Shown piece by piece: positions 57,200 to 64,000 of a stretch of DNA of 64,000 bases; within the stretch, counting starts at the first letter, position 1, and every line of letters begins with the position of its first letter. Below the pieces are notes generated by a model. That model had not been told where the DNA came from, ran no database searches, and saw only the letters and a list, made by a program, of their open reading frames with translations. The translations under genes and the position numbers were made by a program. The stretch is taken from the NCBI RefSeq assembly GCF_000383915.1, contig NZ_KB912942.1, positions 5,824,564 to 5,888,563 on the forward strand, read 5' to 3'. This DNA is from Amycolatopsis benzoatilytica AK 16/65. Lineage in GTDB: Bacteria > Actinomycetota > Actinomycetes > Mycobacteriales > Pseudonocardiaceae.

Positions 57200-58870
57200 A
57201 TGGCCGTCACTGCGTCGTCACCGCCGCCCGGATTGCCCGCTTCCCTCGACTACCCGGAGGTGCCCGTCGGGTCCCTGTTAGCCGGGTCGGCGGCTCGCTA
57301 CGGCGACCGCACCGCGTTCGCGATGGGCGACGAGCAGCTCACTTTCGCCCAAACGTGGCTCGCTGCCTGCCAGTTCGCGCACGCGTTGCGCGCACGCGGC
57401 ATCGGTCGCGGGGACGTGGTCGCGATCCATCTGCCGAACTGTCTCGCGTATCCGATCGCCTACTACGGCATCCTGCTGGCCGGCGCGACGTTCAGCCCGA
57501 CGAACCCGCTGCTCCCGCCCGACGATCTCGCCTTCCAGCTCACCGACTGCGAGGCTGCCGCGGTGGTCACTTTCGGGCCGGTCGCGGGCACTCTCGCGGC
57601 GGTCGCCGACCGCATCCCGGCGCAGCTCACGATCGTCGTGGCACCCGCCGGCGAGCTGGTCGAGGGGAGCGTGGAGTTCCGCGAGTTCTTCGCCGGACAG
57701 CCCGCCACCCGGCCGGAGGTCGCCGTGGACGTGGACGATCTCGCCCACCTCGCCTACACCGGCGGCACCACGGGACGCTCCAAGGGCGTCGAGCTCACCC
57801 ACCGCAACGTCGTCACGAACACGCTCCAGCACACCTGCTGGTCGACCGGTTCCGTGCCCGCGCTCGACGCGAACGGCGACCTGACGATCGACCAGATCGG
57901 CAGCCCGGACGAATGGCCGACACGGCTCGGCACCAGCGTCGGGATCAACCTGACGCCGTGGTTCCACGCGATGGGCGTGATCGCCGGGCTCAACGGCCCG
58001 CTGCTGGCCGGCGGGACGACCGTGCTGCACGCCCGGTTCGACCCGGTCGCATACGTCGCGGACGCCGAACGGCTGCAGGTCACCACCATCGGCGGCGCGC
58101 CCGCACTGTTCGCGGCACTGCTGGCGACGCCCTCGTTCCACACCGCCGACCTGTCCTCGGTGCGCGGCATCGGCTCCGGCGCGGCTCCGATGAGCCACGA
58201 GATGATTCGCGCGCTGCACCAACGGTTTCCGGACGTCGTGATCGCTGAGGGCTACGGGCTCACCGAGGTGACGATGGGCGCGGTGATCTCGCCCAGCTAC
58301 CGGTCCGGCCTGCGCAAGGTCGGTTCCGTCGGCGGGCCGATCTTCGACACCGAGGTGAAAGTGGTCGCCGACGGCAGCGAGGAACCGTTGCCGGCCGGAC
58401 AGGAAGGCGAGGTATGCCTGCGCGGGCCGCAGCTGATGCGCGGGTACCGCAACCGTCCGGAGGAGACCGCCGCCGCGCTGGTCGACGGGTGGCTGCACAC
58501 CGGCGACATCGGCGTTCTCGACGACGACGGCTACCTGTCCATTGTGGATCGCAAAAAGGACATGTTGCTGTACAAGGGTTACAACGTCTTCCCGCGCGAG
58601 CTGGAGGAACTGCTGAGCGCGACGCCCGGCGTCCTGTCCGCGGCGGTGGTCGGCCGGCCGAACCCCGAGGTCGGCGAGCTGCCGGTGGCGTTCGTCGTCC
58701 AGCGCCCGGACGCGACGCTGGATGCCGACCAGCTGATGGCGGCGGTGAACGAGAAGGTGCTGCCGTACAAACGCTTGCGGGAGCTGCACTTCGTGGCGGA
58801 GATCCCGGTTTCCGCGGCGGGCAAGGTCTTGAAGCGCGAGTTGCGAAAGCAGCTGCCCGACCCAGCCTGA
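57200..58870 (+). CDS. Acyl-CoA ligase (FadD / 4-coumarate-CoA ligase type)
   Basis: A 556-residue ANL-superfamily enzyme that activates a carboxylic acid via an acyl-AMP. The P-loop-like YTGGTTGRSKGVELTHRN, VIAEGYGLTEVTMG, GWLHTGDIGVLDDDGY and the hinge KKDMLLYKGYNVFPRELEEL are present. The catalytic Lys is in SAAGKVLKRELR. Substrate chain length is unknown. Divergent from fadE with 119 bases between, so fatty-acid activation and oxidation genes are side by side. Confidence 0.9.
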   Translation: MAVTASSPPPGLPASLDYPEVPVGSLLAGSAARYGDRTAFAMGDEQLTFAQTWLAACQFAHALRARGIGRGDVVAIHLPNCLAYPIAYYGILLAGATFSPTNPLLPPDDLAFQLTDCEAAAVVTFGPVAGTLAAVADRIPAQLTIVVAPAGELVEGSVEFREFFAGQPATRPEVAVDVDDLAHLAYTGGTTGRSKGVELTHRNVVTNTLQHTCWSTGSVPALDANGDLTIDQIGSPDEWPTRLGTSVGINLTPWFHAMGVIAGLNGPLLAGGTTVLHARFDPVAYVADAERLQVTTIGGAPALFAALLATPSFHTADLSSVRGIGSGAAPMSHEMIRALHQRFPDVVIAEGYGLTEVTMGAVISPSYRSGLRKVGSVGGPIFDTEVKVVADGSEEPLPAGQEGEVCLRGPQLMRGYRNRPEETAAALVDGWLHTGDIGVLDDDGYLSIVDRKKDMLLYKGYNVFPRELEELLSATPGVLSAAVVGRPNPEVGELPVAFVVQRPDATLDADQLMAAVNEKVLPYKRLRELHFVAEIPVSAAGKVLKRELRKQLPDPA

Positions 58871-58871
58871 C

Positions 58872-58958
58872 CGTCCGTGAAGGGCCCCTTGCGAGACGTG
58901 ACTTCCGTGAAGGGCCCCTTGAGGGACTTAGATTCCCTGGAGGGGCCCTTCACGGACG
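58872..58958. repeat. Three-unit 30-bp repeat with 17-bp terminal inverted repeats
   Basis: Units start at 58874, 58904 and 58934, and the first two begin TCCGTGAAGGGCCCCTTG. The outer ends, CGTCCGTGAAGGGCCCC (58872-58888) and GGGGCCCTTCACGGACG (58942-58958), are perfect complements, so the whole element can fold back. It lies between the convergent ends of fadD and purE. Same family as the array at 42108-42225. Confidence 0.88.
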
Positions 58959-58983
58959 TTCAAGGCAGGTGTCGGCGAGCGAG

Positions 58984-59481
58984 TTACTTACCGGCCTTCT
59001 CGCGCAGCTTCGCGTCCTTCTCGAGCACCAGCCGCTCCAGGTCCTCCTGGAACTGCGCCACCTTCGCCTGCAGCTGCAGATCACCGGCGGCAAGAATCCG
59101 GACCGCGAGCAAACCCGCGTTCCGCGCCCCGCCGACGGACACTGTCGCGACCGGGATGCCGGCCGGCATCTGCACGATCGACAGCAGCGAGTCCATCCCG
59201 TCCAGGTACTTCAGCGGGACCGGCACGCCGATCACCGGCAGCACCGTCGCCGACGCGACCATGCCGGGCAGGTGCGCCGCGCCGCCCGCGCCGGCGATGA
59301 TCGCCCGGATGCCGCGGTCGGCCGCGGACTTCGCGTAGTCCAGCATCCGCTGCGGAGTGCGGTGCGCCGAATAGACGCCGACCTCGTACTCGACGCCGAA
59401 CTCGTCCAGCGCGGCTCCGGCGGCCTCCATCACCGGCCAGTCGGAGTCGCTGCCCATGATCAAGCCGACCTGCGGTGCCAT
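58984..59481 (-). CDS. purE: N5-carboxyaminoimidazole ribonucleotide mutase PurE
   Basis: A 165-residue class I PurE in de novo purine synthesis, converting N5-CAIR to CAIR. The substrate site GSDSDWPVM, the catalytic loop SAHRTPQRM, and [14 protein letters not shown] are all present. The ATG at 59481 follows AGGAGCACA. It lies 11 bases after the purK stop. Confidence 0.95.
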   Translation of the reverse strand: MAPQVGLIMGSDSDWPVMEAAGAALDEFGVEYEVGVYSAHRTPQRMLDYAKSAADRGIRAIIAGAGGAAHLPGMVASATVLPVIGVPVPLKYLDGMDSLLSIVQMPAGIPVATVSVGGARNAGLLAVRILAAGDLQLQAKVAQFQEDLERLVLEKDAKLREKAGK

Positions 59482-59492
59482 TGTGCTCCTCT

Positions 59493-60677
59493 TCAGTGGA
59501 TCTCGTAGCCGTCGAGCCAGACGGCGTGGGACAGCCAGTGCGCGGACAGCAGCGCGCGGTTGCGCAGATCGTCCATGCGTTCGCCGAAGAAGTTGACGTG
59601 CCCGAGCTTGCGGCCGGGCCGGTCCTGCTTTCCGTACAGGTGGAGCTTCGCCTCGGGGAACCGCGCGAACAGGTGGTGCACGCGCTCGTCCGGGCTCATC
59701 TGCGGCGATACGTCCGCGCCGAGCACGTTCGCCATCACGCACGCCGGCGCGATCAGGTCGGTGCGGCCCAGCGGGTAGTCGAGGACGCCGCGCAGGTGCT
59801 GTTCGAACTGCGACGTGCGGGACCCGTCCATCGTCCAGTGCCCGGAGTTGTGCGGGCGCATCGCCAGCTCGTTGACCAGCAGCCCGGTCTCGGTCTCGAA
59901 CAGCTCGACCGCGAGCAGCCCGGTGACGTCCAGCGTGGCCGCGATCCGCAGCGCCAGCTCCTGCGCCTCGTGCACCCGCGCCTCGGACAGCCCCGGGGCC
60001 GGCGCGAGGACCTCGGTGTTGATGCCCGCCGTCTGCACGGTCTCGACCACCGGGTACGCCGCGCCCTGGCCGAACGGCGAGCGGGCGACCAGCGCCGCCA
60101 GCTCGCGCTTCATCGCCACCTTCTCCTCGACCAGCAGCTCGGTGCCGGCTTCGAGCAGTTCGGGGATCGTCTCGCGCGCCTGCTGTGCGGTGTCCAGCAT
60201 CCAGACGCCGCGACCGTCGTACCCGCCGCGCGACGCCTTCAGCACCACCGGCCAGCCATGCTCGTCGCCGAACGCCACCGCGTCCTCCACAGTGGACACT
60301 TCGGCGAACGCCGGGCCGGGCACGCCGAGCCCGGCCATCATCTCGCGCATCACGAGCTTGTTCTGCGCGAATCCGAGCGCAGTCGGCGCGGGCCGGACGA
60401 CGAAGCCTTCGGTGACAAGGGTCAGCAGGTGCTCGCCGGGCACGTGCTCGTGGTCGAAGGTGACCACGTCGACCTGCTTGGCGAACTCCCGCAGCGCTTC
60501 GAGATCGGTGTGGTGGCCGATCACGACGTCGCTGGCGATCAGCGCCGCCGCGTCGCCTTCGTTGGCCGCCAGCACTTTCAGCGACTGGCCGAGGGAGATC
60601 GCCGCCTGCTGTGTCATGCGGGCGAGCTGCCCGCCGCCCACCATGCCGACGACGGGGAGACCGGTACGTTTGTCCAT
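59493..60677 (-). CDS. purK: N5-carboxyaminoimidazole ribonucleotide synthase PurK
   Basis: A 394-residue ATP-grasp enzyme that makes N5-CAIR from AIR, bicarbonate and ATP. It has [53 protein letters not shown] and GRKLGHVN. The ATG at 60677 is preferred because a TAACCT box and AGGTT-type context lie just upstream. It leads the purK-purE operon. Confidence 0.95.
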   Translation of the reverse strand: MDKRTGLPVVGMVGGGQLARMTQQAAISLGQSLKVLAANEGDAAALIASDVVIGHHTDLEALREFAKQVDVVTFDHEHVPGEHLLTLVTEGFVVRPAPTALGFAQNKLVMREMMAGLGVPGPAFAEVSTVEDAVAFGDEHGWPVVLKASRGGYDGRGVWMLDTAQQARETIPELLEAGTELLVEEKVAMKRELAALVARSPFGQGAAYPVVETVQTAGINTEVLAPAPGLSEARVHEAQELALRIAATLDVTGLLAVELFETETGLLVNELAMRPHNSGHWTMDGSRTSQFEQHLRGVLDYPLGRTDLIAPACVMANVLGADVSPQMSPDERVHHLFARFPEAKLHLYGKQDRPGRKLGHVNFFGERMDDLRNRALLSAHWLSHAVWLDGYEIH

Positions 60678-60773
60678 AGCGGTCCCCAGGTTACTGGGCG
60701 GCCCCCGGCGGACCTGCGGCAACCTGCCCGTTCGGCTCGGCGATCCGCTGACTCGCGGCGGAGCGGCGGATCG

Positions 60774-62156
60774 CTATCGAGCCGGACCGGCGGCGTCGGC
60801 CACCGCGAGATCGTCCGGCTCCGGGTCCCCCGTCGCCGCGGCCCGGTTGCGCGCCCGCCGCTGCAGCCCCCAGCGCAGGAACAGCGCCGCACCCAGCACC
60901 ACCGGCATCAGGATGTACGCGTCGCCGAGGATGTTCTGCCACACCTTCCAGTGCAGCTCCACGTTCCGGCCGTTCGGCAGGATCAGCAGCACGCAACTGA
61001 TGAACACGAACGCCACCAGGAACGTGCCCAGCCACCGCTTCCACGCGGTCGCCGGAGTGGTCTTCGGCAGCCGGGACACCAGCAGGACGACCAGCGGCAC
61101 CACCCACACCCAGTGATGCGTCCAGGAGATCGGCGACATCAGCAGCGTCCAGAACGCGGTGACCAGCAGGGCGGCCAGCGCCTGGCCGCGGCGGTGGAAA
61201 CGGAACATCAGCCAGAGCGCCGGGATGGCCAGCAACAGGCCGATGACCATCGCCACGCTCGACGCCCACGGCGCGAGGTCGGTGGCCCGGTTCATCAACG
61301 CGCTCAGCGACTGGTTGCCCGCCCAGTGCACCGGGCCGATCCGGCCGGTGTCCGGCAGCGTCTGGGTCCAGTACTTCCAGGCGTCGTGCGGGTTGATCGC
61401 GAACATCAGCGCCTGCAGGCCGAAGAACGTCGCGAGGCCGCGCAGCGCGTCCTTCCAGCGCCCGGTGACCAGCAGATGTCCGAGGAACACCAGCGGCGTC
61501 AGCTTGATCGCGGCCGCCACGCCGACCAGAATGCCGCCCCAGCGGCTGCCGCGGGCGCCGAGAACCAGCATGTCGACCAGGATCATCGCCATCAGGATGA
61601 TGTTGATCTGGCCCAGGAAGGTCGTCCGCCATACCGGCTCGAACCCGAGGAAGACCAGGAAGAACACCAGCGTGGAGCGGGCCGGCGAGGCCCACCAGCG
61701 CGGACCGTCCGCGGCGGGCTTGGGCAACGCGCCGATCGCGACCCGCACCGACAGGGCGAGCGCGAGCATCGACACCGCGGTGAGCATTCCCCAGGACAGC
61801 TGCACCGGCAGGACCGCGAGCGGCGCGAAGAACAGCGCCGCCGTCGGCGGGTACGTGAACGGCAACAGCGCCCAGCCGGGTTCAGTGGGCAGCGTGTTCG
61901 CGTCGTACAGGTTGTCGCCGTGCAGCAGCTGCAGCGCGCCGGCGCGGTAGACCGCGCTGTCCACGCCGAGGTTCCACTCGTGCTTCCAGCCCCAGATGCT
62001 GACCGCGATCGCCAGCAGCGGCATCACGGAGAGGATCAAGATCGACCGCGGGCGCACCGACAGCCGGGCCAAAGATCGGCGCAAGGCCAGCCGCGGCTGT
62101 GCCGCGGGACTCGCCGGAGCTTCGCTGTCGGCAGCGGAGGGTACGGTCCTGGTCAC
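60774..62156 (-). CDS. GT87-family (DUF2029) polyprenyl-phosphate mannosyltransferase
   Basis: A 460-residue membrane protein with about ten helices. The first periplasmic loop holds the family's acidic residue in LGVDSAVYRAGA, followed by LLPFTYPPTAALFFAP. GQINIILMAMILVDML and AAAIKLTPLVFLGHLL are typical, as is SPISWTHHWVWVVPL. GT87 members (PimE, Rv2181) add alpha-mannose from polyprenyl-phosphate-mannose to PIM/LM/LAM. GTG start at 62156. Near purK as in mycobacteria (Rv3277 region). Confidence 0.87.
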   Translation of the reverse strand: MTRTVPSAADSEAPASPAAQPRLALRRSLARLSVRPRSILILSVMPLLAIAVSIWGWKHEWNLGVDSAVYRAGALQLLHGDNLYDANTLPTEPGWALLPFTYPPTAALFFAPLAVLPVQLSWGMLTAVSMLALALSVRVAIGALPKPAADGPRWWASPARSTLVFFLVFLGFEPVWRTTFLGQINIILMAMILVDMLVLGARGSRWGGILVGVAAAIKLTPLVFLGHLLVTGRWKDALRGLATFFGLQALMFAINPHDAWKYWTQTLPDTGRIGPVHWAGNQSLSALMNRATDLAPWASSVAMVIGLLLAIPALWLMFRFHRRGQALAALLVTAFWTLLMSPISWTHHWVWVVPLVVLLVSRLPKTTPATAWKRWLGTFLVAFVFISCVLLILPNGRNVELHWKVWQNILGDAYILMPVVLGAALFLRWGLQRRARNRAAATGDPEPDDLAVADAAGPAR

Positions 62157-62214
62157 CGCACCAGGAAATCATGAACCCGGCTCTGCGGGTCGGCAAGGGG
62201 GGCTGCGGGGCTGA

Positions 62215-63066
62215 TCAGCCGCGCGCCAATTCGGTCAGAAGTTCACAGGCCCGGTCGTGCGTGCCGGGCAATCGCACGGCCGAGACGAGCGGGCGGGCGA
62301 CGTCGCGCAGCTGCGGGTCCACCGAGAGCCGCTCGTTGAGCGCCCTGCGCAGCGCGACTCCGCGAGTGGCCAGCCGTTCGTTGCGTTCGGCCAGCACCGC
62401 GACCGCGGACGGGCCGATGGTGGCGTAGCACTCACCGGTGTCGAAGACCGCACGGATGGCGTCCGCGGCCAGGATCATCGCGGTCAGCCTCGGCCAGCCG
62501 GACACCGCGCTCAGGTCGAGCGAGACGGTCAGCAGCACGTGCGCGTCGCCGGCCTCGCCGCGGTAGACCTCGCCGAGCCGGGTCCGCAGGTACGCGGCGG
62601 ACGGCAGGCCGGTCAGCGGATCGGTCACTTCGGTGTGCACCAGCTGGTCGGTCGCCACGTCTGCCCAGGCGACCGCGGTCACGCGCAGCAGCCGGGCCGG
62701 CGTGGCGTCCACGTCCGGCGCGACGAAGCCGTCGACCGCGTCCGGATCGGCCAGCACCGCGTGCAAAGCCGCCAGGTCGGACAATGTTTCCTCCAGTCCG
62801 GCCCCGGCCGCGGCCCGGGCTCTGCCAAGACCGGCCAGCGCGGTCTCCGCCCCTGCCGCGCCATGTCGCACGACAGCCGCGCACACCGCGTCGACCTCAG
62901 GAAGTGCCCAGTCGCTCGGGAAGCGCCAGCCGGCCGCTAAGCTGGCCGTGCGCCAGCGGGCCCGCAATGCCCGCAGATGGCGGTCCCGCTCGAACCTCGC
63001 CCGCACCTCGTCCCCCGACGAAGCGCCAGCGGAGCCGGACTGCGCCCCGGTAGCCGGTACGTCCAC
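62215..63066 (-). CDS. Degenerate GGDEF-domain protein
   Basis: A 283-residue protein. The N-terminal ~160 residues are helical and Ala-rich. The C-terminal ~140 residues begin with TDPLTGLPSAAYLRTRL, the classic opening of GGDEF domains, and continue through a LLTVSLDLS strand. However, the GG[DE]EF loop is missing (the place reads CYATIGPSAVAVLAER), so it is probably not an active cyclase and may bind nucleotide or partners. The GTG at 63066 has AAGGAGC and GGGGG upstream. A longer frame to 63285 runs through promoter-like DNA and is unlikely. Confidence 0.75.
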   Translation of the reverse strand: MDVPATGAQSGSAGASSGDEVRARFERDRHLRALRARWRTASLAAGWRFPSDWALPEVDAVCAAVVRHGAAGAETALAGLGRARAAAGAGLEETLSDLAALHAVLADPDAVDGFVAPDVDATPARLLRVTAVAWADVATDQLVHTEVTDPLTGLPSAAYLRTRLGEVYRGEAGDAHVLLTVSLDLSAVSGWPRLTAMILAADAIRAVFDTGECYATIGPSAVAVLAERNERLATRGVALRRALNERLSVDPQLRDVARPLVSAVRLPGTHDRACELLTELARG

Positions 63067-63317
63067 CGAACCCCCAGCTCCTTCCGGTCCGTGTCGATCT
63101 TGTCCCCATGTACGGATGGGACGCGGCGACCCCCAGCGCGTGACGCGTTTTCCGCGACCTTTTTCGGCCCGATCGCAGAACGCCGGGTGAACTTGCTGCT
63201 CCTGCCGTGGCATGACGAGGACCGCGGCGTGACGGGGGTCGCCGCATCCGTCACACTTGGTGTTCGTTGTATGGAGTAATCGCATGGCGTCCGCCGCGCG
63301 CGCAGCCTAAGGAGCCC

Positions 63318-63999
63318 CGTGTCCACCGTTCCCGCCGACCTCTCCGGTAAGAGCGATGCCGAGCTGATCTCTGAGGTGCGCGCGGGAAAGATCGCGTCCT
63401 ACGGTCCGCTCTACGAACGACACAGCGGCGCCGCGCACAACCTCGCCCGCCAGCTCGCGCGGTCCAGCTCCGAAGCCGACGACCTGGTGTCCGAGGCGTT
63501 CTCGAAGGTGCTGGACACGCTGCGCGGCGGGAAGGGCCCAGACAGTGCCTTCCGCGCGTACTTGCTCACCGCGCTGCGGCACACCGCCTACGACAAAACC
63601 CGCCGGGACCGGCGGATCGACCTGAACGAAGACATGAGCGACGTCGGCGGGGCCGCCGGCGAAGCGCTCACCGTGCCGTTCTCCGACACCGCGGTCGCCG
63701 GCCTGGAGCGGACGATGGCCGCGAAGGCGTTCGCCCGGCTTCCGGAGCGCTGGCAGGCCGTCCTGTGGCACACCGAGATCGAGCAGCAGAGCCCGGCCGA
63801 GGTCGCGCCGCTGCTCGGACTGACCGCGAACGGCGTGTCCGCGCTCGCCTACCGCGCCCGGGAGGGTCTGCGGCAGGCGTATCTGCAGGTCCACCTGCAG
63901 GAGAACTCCGCGGACCGGTGCCGCGCGACGGCCGAGCGGCTCGGCGCGTGGACGCGCGACGGCCTGTCCAAGCGCGAACGCGCACAGGTGGAGAGCCAT
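63318..63999 (+). CDS. Sigma-70/ECF-type RNA polymerase sigma factor, 3' end cut by window
   Basis: An incomplete gene (227 codons visible). AAGGAG precedes the GTG at 63318. Region 2 has SYGPLYERHSGAAHNLARQL, SEADDLVSEAFSKVLDTL and AYLLTALRHTAYDKTRRDRR. Region 4 has RLPERWQAVLWHTEIEQ then LGLTANGVSALAYRAREGL. The sequence goes on past region 4 with CRATAERLGAWTRDGLSKRE and VESH at the edge, the start of an anti-sigma-like zinc finger, so it is probably a sigma factor with a fused regulatory C-terminus. Divergent from the GGDEF-like gene. Confidence 0.85.
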
Positions 64000-64000
64000 C

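Overview
The window is about 71-72% G+C with dense, strongly strand-organised genes, GTG starts, many 4-base ATGA/GTGA overlaps and repeated leaderless-type promoters. It carries arabinogalactan-linker genes (wbbL, rmlB, rmlD, LCP ligases), F420 biosynthesis (fbiA, fbiB), an ESX-associated operon and a TIGR03089 gene. This points to a mycolata-related actinomycete of the Pseudonocardiaceae, most likely Amycolatopsis or a close relative. The genus call is inference. The order fbiA-fbiB / manB-wbbL-rmlD / LCP-TIGR03089 / fadE-purE-purK-GT follows the Mycobacterium tuberculosis Rv3261-Rv3277 neighbourhood, with several insertions.

Layout. 1-4.1 kb: a flavin monooxygenase divergent from its TetR regulator, then dapC and a 7Fe ferredoxin. 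4.1-8.3 kb: a GNAT-fbiA-fbiB-NUDIX run, then a 48-residue membrane protein and a GntR regulator. 8.3-13.7 kb: a cell-envelope module made of an SGNH lipoprotein, an OmpR-type two-component system with a GerMN lipoprotein, and an acyltransferase-3. The SGNH and acyltransferase genes share a promoter-operator at identical spacing. Two small anchored Pro/Gly/Tyr-rich proteins follow. 13.7-20.4 kb: a second monooxygenase, a MarR regulator, a divergent MFS-quinone reductase-SDR operon and an F420-dependent (LLM) oxidoreductase.

20.5-29.5 kb is the most unusual part. A translationally coupled operon runs ACP, ketosynthase, chain-length-factor-like protein, AfsA-type butenolide synthase, HAD phosphatase, HadA-like and HadB-like dehydratases. 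Facing it are a divergent KAS III-like protein and a ketoreductase, followed by a NarL-type two-component pair. Together these look like a highly reducing type II polyketide synthase wired to a gamma-butyrolactone/butenolide-forming enzyme.

30-48 kb: AlkA glycosylase, manB and wbbL. Then comes an inserted island with a decarboxylase-like amidohydrolase and five more glycosyltransferase genes, followed by rmlD, rmlB, two LCP proteins and TIGR03089. 48-56 kb: DoxX, a TetM/Otr(A)-type ribosomal protection GTPase with a possible leader ORF, a secreted lipase, and a four-gene ESX accessory operon (EspG, PPE-like, DUF3558, small helical protein). 56-64 kb: fadE, fadD, purE-purK, a GT87 mannosyltransferase, a degenerate GGDEF protein and a truncated ECF-type sigma factor gene.

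Three intergenic spaces between convergent genes (2.3, 42.1 and 58.9 kb) hold tandem repeats of two sequence families, both with a 30-base period. I found no tRNA, rRNA, insertion sequence, attachment site or CRISPR array.
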